A stretch of 10,863 nucleotides of DNA from a bacterium (GCA_025453735.1 JALOPY010000123.1:1-10863); one strand, 5' to 3'; shown: positions 1 through 6,200, numbered from the stretch's first letter. Made by a program: numbers and translations. Notes: generated by a model from the letters alone, not told the origin.

Positions 1-171
1 CATTTTCAGATCGATTAAAGCAACAGCCACCTGATCGGTGCGAGCCAGCTCCAATCCCTTAGTCCCATCCTCTGCAGCGAGCACTTGATAATTTTCCGAT
101 TCCAGAATGCGGCGGCAGCCTTCTCGGATGCCCCGCTCATCATCGATCACTAATATTTTGAGTGGTTCCAA
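1..171 (-). CDS. Response regulator receiver domain protein, partial (C-terminal part beyond window)
   Basis: The 57 visible residues form the first half of a CheY-like receiver domain. The first beta strand ILVIDDE carries the acidic pair D10/D11 that binds Mg2+, and LIDLKM carries D54, the expected phospho-acceptor, followed in the family by a proline that falls outside the window. The start chosen is TTG at 171, because GAGG lies 6 nt upstream and no ATG is available in this frame near it. The output domain is not visible, so this could be a single-domain regulator or an NtrC-type or other DNA-binding regulator. It lies 48 nt downstream of the GHKL ATPase gene in the same direction and is probably the next gene of the hydrogenase-sensor operon. 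No histidine kinase with a phosphorylatable His domain is visible in the window. Confidence 0.85.
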   Translation of the reverse strand, partial: MEPLKILVIDDERGIREGCRRILESENYQVLAAEDGTKGLELARTDQVAVALIDLKM

Positions 172-219
172 ATTCGACCTCGATTGATATTTTTTTTCAA
201 GATTTCTATGATATTCTTC

Positions 220-771
220 TTAATAAAAAACCACACCCAACTCTTGCAACCCTTCATCCAGATCCTTTTTAATCAGCCTAATCACTTCAGGATGATTGAT
301 CGGAATCTCCTCCAGCGTCTTCCGAAGCTCCGTCGTATCCAGGCAATAGCTTCGATCACCTTTTTGATGATGATAGCTGAAATCCACTTCGGGATTGCCA
401 GCAATCAAGACCATCATCGTCCGCACCATATCGCCCAGCGGCTTACGATCAATATGGCTATAAACAAAATCAGCTTCGATGGAAGTGACTTTGCCGGGAT
501 CAGATTTTATTTTCAGTTCGCCTCCAGCCATTCGAGCCGATTCAGCCAGCAGCGGCAATCCCAATCCGACACGGCGTTCGGTTCTGGTCGTGACAAAGGG
601 ATCAGTGACCGTGGCGACCATCTTTTCATCCATGCCCCTGCCATTATCCAGAATTTGAATTTTCAACAGATCATGCACGATGTCTTCAACCACGCTGATC
701 TCGATTCTGGTGGCGCTGGCTTTCAGCGCATTCTCGGCAATGTCCAGGATATGTAATGAAATGTCTTCCAC
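220..771 (-). CDS. GHKL-type ATP-binding protein (HATPase_c) of the hydrogenase-sensor operon
   Basis: This 183-residue protein has a histidine-kinase-like ATPase fold. The N box is at residues 11-20 (AENALKA, with N14), the G1 box is DNGRGM at 42-47, the F-box-like TDPFVTTR is at 56-63, and the G2 box is GLGLPLL at 69-75. There is no upstream dimerisation/phospho-acceptor His domain, so it is not a conventional sensor kinase. Residues from about 105 onward form an extra C-terminal region that I do not recognise. The start is GTG at 771: the preceding in-frame codon is TGA, and AGGA sits 7 nt upstream. Proteins like this accompany the PHP and DRTGG genes in FeFe-hydrogenase operons of clostridia and related anaerobes (family knowledge). 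It begins 9 nt after the PHP gene. The adjacent response regulator may be its partner, but that is an inference. Confidence 0.88.
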   Translation of the reverse strand: MEDISLHILDIAENALKASATRIEISVVEDIVHDLLKIQILDNGRGMDEKMVATVTDPFVTTRTERRVGLGLPLLAESARMAGGELKIKSDPGKVTSIEADFVYSHIDRKPLGDMVRTMMVLIAGNPEVDFSYHHQKGDRSYCLDTTELRKTLEEIPINHPEVIRLIKKDLDEGLQELGVVFY

Positions 772-780
772 TCATCATTC

Positions 781-1521
781 CTATTCCAGAATTTTTCGAC
801 CCTGGGAATTTGTCAAAGCCAGCTTTATTTCTTCAAGAGTCGGCTGCTCGATCAAAAACCTGGTTCGTTGGCGGCCGATCTCATTCGGATAGTGCGCATC
901 GGAATTTTTAATCAATGGAAAACGATTGGCATCTGGAAACATCGCCCTGGCTTGTTCCAGGCTCGTCTGATACGAAATTTCCAGTGCATCCAAAGGCAAA
1001 TCATCGGGTATAAAACCTAACTGGCCGATCACACTAAAGCTCTCCCGATCGACGTGCGAGGCAATTGCCAGGCCATTCAGTTGATGGACTTCAGCGACCA
1101 ATTCTTGAAATGAAAACGCCGACGCTCCAAATAACAGATGCTCGTTAAATCCCTCTACCTCATCATTTTCATTGACGATCACCTGCTCTTCGATGGCTCG
1201 TTGATCGATGCCAAAGGACATTAAATTTTCATAAATAATTTTTTGAAACTGAGCCATCGATTCCATTCGATCAAATAGCGCCAATAGATGCGCTTCCTCA
1301 GCCGAGGCGACTTCCATTCCTGCCAGCACCGTCAACGGCTTACCCTCCGCCGCCTTCATCGCTGCCAGAATATTTTCCGAGGCGTTATGATCGGTAATGG
1401 CGATGAGGTCCAAGTCTCGTTCCATCGCCGTCGCTACAATTTTTCGCGGTGACATATCGAGATCGCCGCAGGGCGACAGGCACGAATGAATATGGAGATC
1501 AGCCTTATAAATCTTCAGCAT
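781..1521 (-). CDS. PHP-domain metal-dependent phosphoesterase
   Basis: This 246-residue protein is a PHP (polymerase and histidinol phosphatase) family hydrolase. Visible metal-binding motifs are DLHIHS (H10, H12), ITDHN (D44, H45), GMEVAS (E69), the following H77, ASHVDR (H155) and NSDAH (D207, H209), which together give the full metal-binding set. Insertions at about 85-135 are typical of TrpH-like PHP proteins, which hydrolyse nucleotide or oligonucleotide phosphates. The substrate here cannot be told from sequence. The ATG shares one base with the TGA of the upstream DRTGG gene (TGATG), so translation is probably coupled. PHP proteins are a known member of the accessory gene set around bifurcating FeFe hydrogenases, and their role there is not settled. 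No key residue appears to be missing. Confidence 0.9.
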   Translation of the reverse strand: MLKIYKADLHIHSCLSPCGDLDMSPRKIVATAMERDLDLIAITDHNASENILAAMKAAEGKPLTVLAGMEVASAEEAHLLALFDRMESMAQFQKIIYENLMSFGIDQRAIEEQVIVNENDEVEGFNEHLLFGASAFSFQELVAEVHQLNGLAIASHVDRESFSVIGQLGFIPDDLPLDALEISYQTSLEQARAMFPDANRFPLIKNSDAHYPNEIGRQRTRFLIEQPTLEEIKLALTNSQGRKILE

Positions 1522-1865
1522 CAGCGACTGCCAGAAATTCCCAGTTTACACAATTCACAGATCAGCTCGAAGGCCGTGGACTCGCTGGTCAAAATCGGAA
1601 CGCCTTCCTCCTCAGCCTTTTTGATCGTCTCTGGCGCGGGCTGTTTGCCATTGATGAGAATGATTCCAGCCAGTTCTTTCAGCGTCGCTACAGCAACGGT
1701 ATTTTGATGAATCTGCAGAGTTATCCAGACATCGCCTTTTTTGGCGTGCGCCATGACATCGCTCAACAGATCGCTGATATAGCCACCTGTAACTTCAACG
1801 CTCAAATTCGACGCTGGCGTTTGAACTCTCATTGGAATTTTTTCAATAATATGATTCAGTTTCAT
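1521..1865 (-). CDS. DRTGG-domain protein, downstream copy
   Basis: This 114-residue single-domain protein matches the DRTGG family, a domain also found in the N-terminal part of HPr kinase/phosphorylase-like proteins and in phosphotransacetylase extensions. Recognisable stretches are VTGGYISDLLSDV at 25-37, GDVWITLQ at about 44-51, and LAGIILINGKQPAPETIKKAEEEG in two pieces around 65-88, followed by VPILTS. There is no kinase P-loop, so it is not itself a serine kinase, although databases often label such proteins 'serine kinase of HPr'. A regulatory ligand-binding role is likely. Its ATG overlaps the TGA of the hydrogenase-like gene by 4 nt (ATGA). It is a paralogue of the first gene of the operon (3573-3956) and keeps the Gly pair that the other copy lacks. 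Confidence 0.87.
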   Translation of the reverse strand: MKLNHIIEKIPMRVQTPASNLSVEVTGGYISDLLSDVMAHAKKGDVWITLQIHQNTVAVATLKELAGIILINGKQPAPETIKKAEEEGVPILTSESTAFELICELCKLGISGSR

Positions 1866-3127
1866 GCTGTTCTCTTTAATTTTTCAAGCGTTAAAAAAAC
1901 ACAATCATCGATGGAAGCCTGCCCTAAAACGACATCTTCTGCTAGCGTTCGGCAGTCTGGCGCGCCGCAGGCAGAGCAATTTTTACCAGGCAATGTCATC
2001 AGAATTTTGTCTCGCTGCTTTAATTTTTGTATTGCTTTGCCAGGATCAGAATCTAACGGAGGCAAAGGATTTGGCAAAATTTCTGCCTGCAAGTTAAAAT
2101 AGCCGCCGCGATACAATCGCAACGCCATTTCCCGGCTGACACGAGTATGCTCCCCAAACATTTTCACCAGCCTCCGCACTTTTCGCCGCGCCTGATGTCG
2201 ATTTTGAACCGTCAGAGAACCGCCAATGCAGCCATCGGGACAAATAAGACATTCGAGAAAAACGATATCATTCAATCTGCCAGCTTCAACATCATTTAAT
2301 ACTCGAATGACATCATGGACACCAGACACTGCGAGACAATTTTCCTGACGAATACCCATAATTTCACCGCTGCTGATCGCCCAGGCGATGCCAATCCCGC
2401 TGGATAATTGCAGAACGATATCTTCCTCCAGATTTTTTAGCGCTTCCAATAATCGACCATAGATATCAGAAATGGGGATTGCACCATCGAGGTTCGATTT
2501 TTCGAGTCCCACGGGATGATTGATCGAGATCATTTTCGCGGGGCATGGCGTAATATGCAGAACACCAATTTTCTCTGGAGGTATTTCTCGGGATTTTGAT
2601 GCTTTTTGACGAAACTTTTTCGCGGCTGATTCACGAGGAATTTCCAGCTTGACCAAATTTTTAACCAAATTGGGATACAACATCGCAATCAAACGGACAA
2701 CGACAGGGCATGTATTGGAAATTTTGGGAAATGGTCCTTCGGATGTGTCTAAATATTCTTGCAGCGCATTGGTTGTTAATTCACAATCCCAGGCTTCATC
2801 AGCAACATACTCGAAGCCAATTTTCTTTAGCGCCAGCAGGATCTGGTTGGGAAGCACATCAGGGGCAAACTGGCTGTACAACACTGGCGACGGCAGCGCA
2901 ATGGCGCATTCAAATTTCTCAAGATCAGCATAGGAAGTCGTTTCAGAAACAATGGCATCATGGGGACACAGACGAAAGCATTCGCCGCAATCGATACATC
3001 GTTCATCGTTAACGCGAGCTTTGCCATGAACCACGCGGATCGCTTTTGTAGGACAGGCTCGCATACAGGTTCCGCAGCCGACACATTTTTCTTCAACGAA
3101 ACGAATGGAATGACGTGGTTTTTCCAT
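1862..3127 (-). CDS. Sensory-type (HsfB / group C-like) FeFe hydrogenase homologue
   Basis: This 421-residue iron-sulfur protein starts with a 2x[4Fe-4S] ferredoxin domain (C15/18/21/25 and C44/47/50/54). The H-cluster domain follows, with its three motifs: ISNTCPVVVRL (C140), ITPCPAKM (C195) and ECLICPDGCIGG (C296, C300). All four cysteines that hold the H-cluster cubane are therefore present. The residue before C140, where catalytic hydrogenases have the proton-relay Cys of TSCCP, is Thr. A C-terminal FeS domain (C384, C387, C392, C409) resembles the RnfB/CdhD FeS module. The protein ends there, without the PAS or phosphatase domains often fused to sensory members. The likely role is sensing H2 or redox state and signalling to its neighbours, rather than bulk H2 turnover. 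The gene starts 30 nt after the RsbW-like gene and has a weak ribosome site. It overlaps the next gene by 4 nt. Confidence 0.9.
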   Translation of the reverse strand: MEKPRHSIRFVEEKCVGCGTCMRACPTKAIRVVHGKARVNDERCIDCGECFRLCPHDAIVSETTSYADLEKFECAIALPSPVLYSQFAPDVLPNQILLALKKIGFEYVADEAWDCELTTNALQEYLDTSEGPFPKISNTCPVVVRLIAMLYPNLVKNLVKLEIPRESAAKKFRQKASKSREIPPEKIGVLHITPCPAKMISINHPVGLEKSNLDGAIPISDIYGRLLEALKNLEEDIVLQLSSGIGIAWAISSGEIMGIRQENCLAVSGVHDVIRVLNDVEAGRLNDIVFLECLICPDGCIGGSLTVQNRHQARRKVRRLVKMFGEHTRVSREMALRLYRGGYFNLQAEILPNPLPPLDSDPGKAIQKLKQRDKILMTLPGKNCSACGAPDCRTLAEDVVLGQASIDDCVFLTLEKLKRTA

Positions 3128-3157
3128 GTTGAATTCCGTCTCCCGCGATATGCTCGC

Positions 3158-3586
3158 TTATAAATTAAAACTCATTGCAACTTTTGTTCCCTTGCCCACA
3201 ACCGAAGTGACTTCGCAGCCATCAGAATTTCTTTTGATATTGGGAAGCCCCATTCCCGCGCCAAAACCCATCTCTCGCATTTCTGGCGTGGCAGTGGAAA
3301 ATCCTTCCTGCATTGCCTGATCGATATCAGCGATACCTGGTCCCTCATCTTCGATGGTAATCTTTATTTTTGTGGTATCGATTTCACAGCGCATGGTTCC
3401 TTGCCTGGCATACATCACTACGTTCATCTCTGCTTCATACGAAGCGATTGCCACTCGCCTGATGACGTCCTGCGAAACACCGATCTGTTTCAGAATATTT
3501 TTAATCTCGCACGAGGCTTCCCCGGCTCGGGTGAAATCCCATCCCTTGATCGAATATTCCTGAATGAAAGTATTATCTGCAGCCAT
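3158..3586 (-). CDS. RsbW-like anti-sigma factor / ATP-binding protein
   Basis: This 142-residue protein is a compact HATPase of the RsbW/SpoIIAB serine-kinase type. It has E51-x3-N55 in the N box (SYEAEMNVV), EDEGPGI at 79-85 (D80-x-G82-x-G84), and a glycine-rich GFGAGMGLPNIKR at 107-119. The length is normal for an anti-sigma or switch kinase. Members of this group occur next to sensory FeFe hydrogenase genes in anaerobes (family knowledge). Whether it binds a sigma factor, phosphorylates a partner or only binds nucleotide cannot be told, and no STAS anti-anti-sigma partner or sigma factor gene is in the window. The ATG lies 14 nt inside the preceding DRTGG gene, in another frame, so coupling is likely. 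No strong Shine-Dalgarno site is visible. Confidence 0.9.
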   Translation of the reverse strand: MAADNTFIQEYSIKGWDFTRAGEASCEIKNILKQIGVSQDVIRRVAIASYEAEMNVVMYARQGTMRCEIDTTKIKITIEDEGPGIADIDQAMQEGFSTATPEMREMGFGAGMGLPNIKRNSDGCEVTSVVGKGTKVAMSFNL

Positions 3587-3956
3587 CTTTGCCCAAAATC
3601 TTTCTCACCTGTTCTGTTACACCGCACAATCCCTTATTAAATAATAAGCCACAAGCATCGTACATGCAGAAATTCGTCGCCAACAAGGGAATTTTTTTGG
3701 CGTTTGCCACTGCAATCATATCCTGATCCGGGCGTTTCCCGCGGACAAACAGGACTGCCAGGGCATCCGCAATTTCAACGGTCCGCAAGGTCTGTTGATT
3801 TGCCAGTCCCGTGATAATCAAACATTCGGGTCTCGTAAACGCCAGCACATCACTCATCATATCTGAAGCGCAAGCAGAATGGACTTCCAGCGATAAATCC
3901 GAATCCTGAGTCAACAATTCAGCCTGCAACGTCTCTTTCACTTCTGCCAGGGTCAT
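3573..3956 (-). CDS. DRTGG-domain protein, first gene of the hydrogenase-sensor operon
   Basis: This 127-residue protein is a paralogue of the DRTGG protein at 1521-1865. It aligns without gaps at the N terminus: S31-D32-x-x-S35-D36-V37 is identical in both, and AVLFVRGKRPDQDMIAVA matches the INGKQPAPETIKKA region. It lacks the Gly-Gly before this block (HSACASDMM against TGGYISDLL). Its tail has extra cysteines (FCMYDACGLLFNKGLCG). A small-molecule-binding or redox-responsive regulatory role is possible but unproven. The ATG is preceded by AAGAGG with 6 nt spacing. It is the first gene after the promoter at 4041-4069, with a leader of roughly 75-80 nt. Confidence 0.85.
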   Translation of the reverse strand: MTLAEVKETLQAELLTQDSDLSLEVHSACASDMMSDVLAFTRPECLIITGLANQQTLRTVEIADALAVLFVRGKRPDQDMIAVANAKKIPLLATNFCMYDACGLLFNKGLCGVTEQVRKILGKDGCR

Positions 3957-3990
3957 GAGCGGCCTCTTGTTTAGTGATGATACTAGTTAT

Positions 3991-4010
3991 TGTTCATTAC
4001 CAGGCGAACA
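3991..4010 (-). promoter_or_regulatory. Short dyad in the leader of the hydrogenase-sensor operon
   Basis: TGTTC and GAACA form a 5-bp dyad separated by 10 nt, lying between the predicted transcription start (near 4034) and the first ATG (3956). It could be an operator for a dimeric regulator or a weak hairpin in the mRNA. Five base pairs can arise by chance. Confidence 0.25.
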
Positions 4011-4040
4011 GGACGTGCGAGATGTATAAATCAAAGCTCT

Positions 4041-4069
4041 ATTATAAACATTTTTTTAATATTTGTCAA
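4041..4069 (-). promoter_or_regulatory. Perfect sigma-70 consensus promoter of the hydrogenase-sensor operon
   Basis: On the minus strand TTGACA (4069-4064) and TATAAT (4046-4041) are separated by exactly 17 nt, matching both hexamers of the consensus at the optimal spacing. The predicted start is near 4034, giving a leader of about 78 nt to the ATG at 3956. The next gene upstream on this strand ends at 4663, so this promoter should be the main one for the operon. Such a strong match suggests high basal transcription, with any control exerted by a repressor or in the leader. Confidence 0.85.
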
Positions 4070-4100
4070 GCACTATTTCTGTGAGAAAAAAAGCAGTTTT

Positions 4101-4156
4101 CGGTCTTCAGTCTTCAGTCAGCAGTCAGCAGACAGCAGTTGGCAGTTGGCAGTTGC
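4101..4156. repeat. Heptanucleotide tandem array, consensus CAGTNNN, 8 units
   Basis: Eight consecutive 7-bp units fill 4101-4156 with no gap. The first is CGGTCTT; the rest begin CAG, mostly CAGT, followed by TT/AG/GG-type triplets (for example CAGTCAG and CAGTTGG). Neighbouring units are often identical in pairs, as expected from local duplication. Because 7 is not a multiple of 3, all three frames are open through it, which produces spurious Ser/Gln/Trp-rich peptides. It resembles in kind the short tandemly repeated heptamers known from cyanobacteria, although the unit differs. Confidence 0.9.
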
Positions 4157-4497
4157 AATTACCAATCGGGAGAATCACGTCTCATACTGCTTATGCGAAT
4201 CGACAGCGGGATATTCTCTGGTTCACCGCATCACCTGAGAAATCCGATACCAAAATATATCTGCTGGCGCCTGATGACAAAGTCAATTATGTTCGCCGAC
4301 AATTGCCCATAACACCCAAATTATTCTGGCAATATGCTGCACATTCTATCGAAGGAATTAATCAGGAATATGGCATCGCGATTGGCGATATTGATAGCGA
4401 TGGCGATGATGATATCTGCTCCATTAATACTTCCGATAAAAATCACCTTCTATTGTTCAATGGCAATCGGCAAATTAAAGTCAACGACCATCACTGA
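4156..4497 (+). pseudogene. Fragment of an FG-GAP / VCBS repeat protein
   Basis: The plus-strand frame from 4156 to the TGA at 4495-4497 encodes about 113 residues. These include GIAIGDIDSDGDDDICSI, a typical FG-GAP/VCBS calcium-binding repeat (G-D-x-D-x-D-G-x-x-D-I), preceded by WQYAAHSIEGINQEY, which matches the strand that usually leads into such a repeat. Full proteins of this kind have many repeats plus a signal peptide. Here there is one repeat, no signal peptide, no plausible start codon with a ribosome site, and the 5' side runs directly into the CAGTNNN array. I read it as a decayed piece of a secreted or surface protein. It is the only plus-strand coding signal in the window. A functional short protein cannot be excluded but is unlikely. 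Confidence 0.6.
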
Positions 4498-4662
4498 GGC
4501 GGTGGCTTGATATATTAGCCCGAGAGGATCTAATTTTTTTCTGAATCATTTGGTTGAGTTCTTTCCTTTGGTTTCAAATTTCATCAACTTGTTTAGGTTG
4601 TAAAATTACAAAAAAATCGCTTCAATGCATGCATAAAATTGTTGCTTTTAAGCCACTGACGG

Positions 4663-5154
4663 TCAATGGGAAGCGCTAACACCGCGATCGAATACAGCAA
4701 CTGTGTAGGGCAGCTTTGCTTCGATATGCTCTAATTGGATCATTTTGAATTCAGTTGGCGAGAACTCAGGAAAAAACGCATCGCCTTCGATCTCCTGTTG
4801 AATGGTGGTTAAATAAATTCGATGGGCAAGCGGCAATGCCAGCCGAAAGATCTGCTCGCCGCCGATGATGAAGGCTTCGGCTTCGTTTAAGGGACAATTT
4901 TCCAACGCGTCTTGAAGGTTGCAGACAACGATGCAGCCTGGAGCGGAATAATTTTGCTGGCGGGTGATGACGATATTGGTTCGCCCTGGCAACGCTCTGC
5001 CAATGGATTCGTGGGTCTTTCGGCCCATAATGATCGCATGCCCCCAGGTGATTTCTTTGAATCGTTTTTGTTCGCCGGGGATGTACCAGGGGATTCGGTT
5101 GCTTTCGCCGATCACGCGATTGAGCGACATGGCGGCGATAATTGAAATGAGCAT
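4663..5154 (-). CDS. folA: Dihydrofolate reductase
   Basis: This 163-residue protein reduces dihydrofolate to tetrahydrofolate with NADPH in the cytosol. Family motifs appear in order: ISIIAAMSLNRVIG at 3-16, IPWYIPGEQKRFK at 21-33, IIMGRKTHESIG, LPGRTNIVITR, AFIIGGEQIF with its glycine pair, and a C-terminal beta strand YTVAVFDRG. The catalytic acid equivalent to Asp27 of the E. coli enzyme is Glu28, as in several Gram-positive and eukaryotic enzymes. The ATG at 5154 is chosen because GAGGA lies just upstream and the protein then starts as family members do. A longer frame from 5184 would add ten residues encoded by the palindromic repeat and is unlikely. It is the last gene of a three-gene minus-strand run. 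No thymidylate synthase gene is adjacent, and I see no convincing terminator after it. Confidence 0.95.
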   Translation of the reverse strand: MLISIIAAMSLNRVIGESNRIPWYIPGEQKRFKEITWGHAIIMGRKTHESIGRALPGRTNIVITRQQNYSAPGCIVVCNLQDALENCPLNEAEAFIIGGEQIFRLALPLAHRIYLTTIQQEIEGDAFFPEFSPTEFKMIQLEHIEAKLPYTVAVFDRGVSASH

Positions 5155-5166
5155 AAGTTCCTCATG

Positions 5167-5195
5167 TGTAGGACAAGTTGGCAACTTGTCCTACA
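5167..5195. repeat. Perfect palindromic element, 14-bp arms, overlapping a stop codon
   Basis: TGTAGGACAAGTTG (5167-5180) and its exact reverse complement (5182-5195) are separated by a single G. The right edge contains the TAG stop (5193-5191) of the upstream membrane-protein gene, and the left edge lies just before the folA ribosome site. In RNA it would form a strong hairpin, but with no following U tract on the minus strand, so it is not a standard terminator. It looks like a short dispersed (REP-like) element. Both strands read through in one frame as VGQV(A/G)NLSY, a peptide I associate with spurious ORFs in other uncultured bacteria (recollection only). Confidence 0.85.
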
Positions 5196-6192
5196 GTTGT
5201 TTTTGAACCTTCGATAGCTTGATCCCTTCCTTCCACGCCAGAATGAATCCCACGAAAAATACCGGGAAAAAATTGATGGCATGGACCACGATGGCGTAAG
5301 TCAAGCCCACGGCTCGCGGCACCTGGAATAACTCCAGCGAAACCTGGCACAGCCAATGATAGGTACCGATATAACCTGGCGACGAGGGGACGACTACGCT
5401 GATCGTCGTAATCACCAAGAGTACCAATCCCGCGGTCATGTTCAAATCATAATCAGCGACCAGGTTGAACGTGTAAAAATTCAAATACAGCACGCCCCAA
5501 TAGCACGCCCAGATGAGAATCGACAGGATAAAAATGATCAGGTAATCGAGGCGGCTATTCATGGGCTTCAATCCGTCGAGAAACGAGCGGCTCAGGCTCT
5601 CGACTTTCTCGGTTAGCTTGTGCGGCAGAGGTTTCAAAATTCGCTGGAGGAATTTCATGGTAGCATTGGTGTAAATTTTCATCAATACCAGAAACACGAA
5701 TAAGCCGATGGCGAATGCGAACATCAGATAGCCGCTTTTTTTCACCCAGCCCGGAAACGGGTAGATGATCAGCGTGAGCGCCATGATGAAAACGAGCGAC
5801 AAAATATCCACGATGCGCTCCACCACGATCGTCGCCATTGTTGCCGAGACTGCGATGTTTCGTTTGCGCCCGACCAGATAGGCGCGCAGGAACTCGCCGA
5901 GATGCGCGGGCAAAATGTCATTGGCAGCATAGCCGATCAATAGCGCGGAGAATAAATTTCGAACCGGAACGTTCTGTACTGGATTTAACAAATATTGCCA
6001 GCGAAGACTGCGTAGCCAGTGGCTGGTGAAAATGATGATCAATGATGGAATCAGCAGCCAGTATTTCGCTAGCGAAAATGCCTGCTTCATCTGGTGAAAA
6101 TCCAGTTGCCGGAATGCCAGAAATAAAAACCCTATGCTAACCAACAGCCCGAGAATAATTTTTAAGCCGTTCTTCGTTTGTTTCATACCCAT
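5191..6192 (-). CDS. Integral membrane protein, UPF0104 / lysylphosphatidylglycerol synthase TM-region family
   Basis: This 333-residue polytopic membrane protein has hydrophobic segments at about 11-28, 46-58, 118-145, 153-172, 217-240, 254-270 and 296-318. Signature motifs of the YbhN/MprF flippase-like fold are present: NDILPAHLGEFLRAYLVGRK at 91-110, VVERIVD at 123-129, and PSSPGYIGTYHW at 269-280. There is no soluble aminoacyl-transferase domain, so it is not a full MprF. Members are thought to move or modify lipid-linked substrates, and the exact substrate is unknown. The start at 6192 has AGGA 6 nt upstream; an ATG two codons later (6186), with GGGAG before it, is an equal alternative. 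It follows the TIM-barrel gene by 8 nt. The last codons and the TAG overlap the palindromic element, so the natural C terminus may have been altered. Confidence 0.88.
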   Translation of the reverse strand: MGMKQTKNGLKIILGLLVSIGFLFLAFRQLDFHQMKQAFSLAKYWLLIPSLIIIFTSHWLRSLRWQYLLNPVQNVPVRNLFSALLIGYAANDILPAHLGEFLRAYLVGRKRNIAVSATMATIVVERIVDILSLVFIMALTLIIYPFPGWVKKSGYLMFAFAIGLFVFLVLMKIYTNATMKFLQRILKPLPHKLTEKVESLSRSFLDGLKPMNSRLDYLIIFILSILIWACYWGVLYLNFYTFNLVADYDLNMTAGLVLLVITTISVVVPSSPGYIGTYHWLCQVSLELFQVPRAVGLTYAIVVHAINFFPVFFVGFILAWKEGIKLSKVQKQL

Positions 6193-6200
6193 CTCCCATC

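Noticed and set aside
3040..3065. Second copy of the GTAGGACA palindrome (TGTAGGACAGG)
   Set aside because: Only 9 bases match, there is no inverted arm, and it lies inside the ferredoxin motif coding sequence.
4063..4155. 5' extension of the FG-GAP fragment with a Ser/Gln/Trp-rich sequence
   Set aside because: The residues come from the heptad array, which is open in all frames; no ribosome site or signal peptide supports a start there.
4101..4156. CRISPR array
   Set aside because: Units are 7 bp, contiguous and without spacers, and no cas gene is present.
4610..4675. Possible intrinsic terminator after folA (CGCTTC/GAAGCG with seven T on the minus strand)
   Set aside because: The stem is only 6 bp with a 46-nt loop and starts inside the folA coding end; the ATGCATGCAT inside is a self-palindrome that does not form a stable stem next to the T run.
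5162..5356. Minus-strand ORF ending in VGQVANLSYT
   Set aside because: It lies in another frame inside the UPF0104 gene and ends within the palindromic repeat; it has no independent coding signal.
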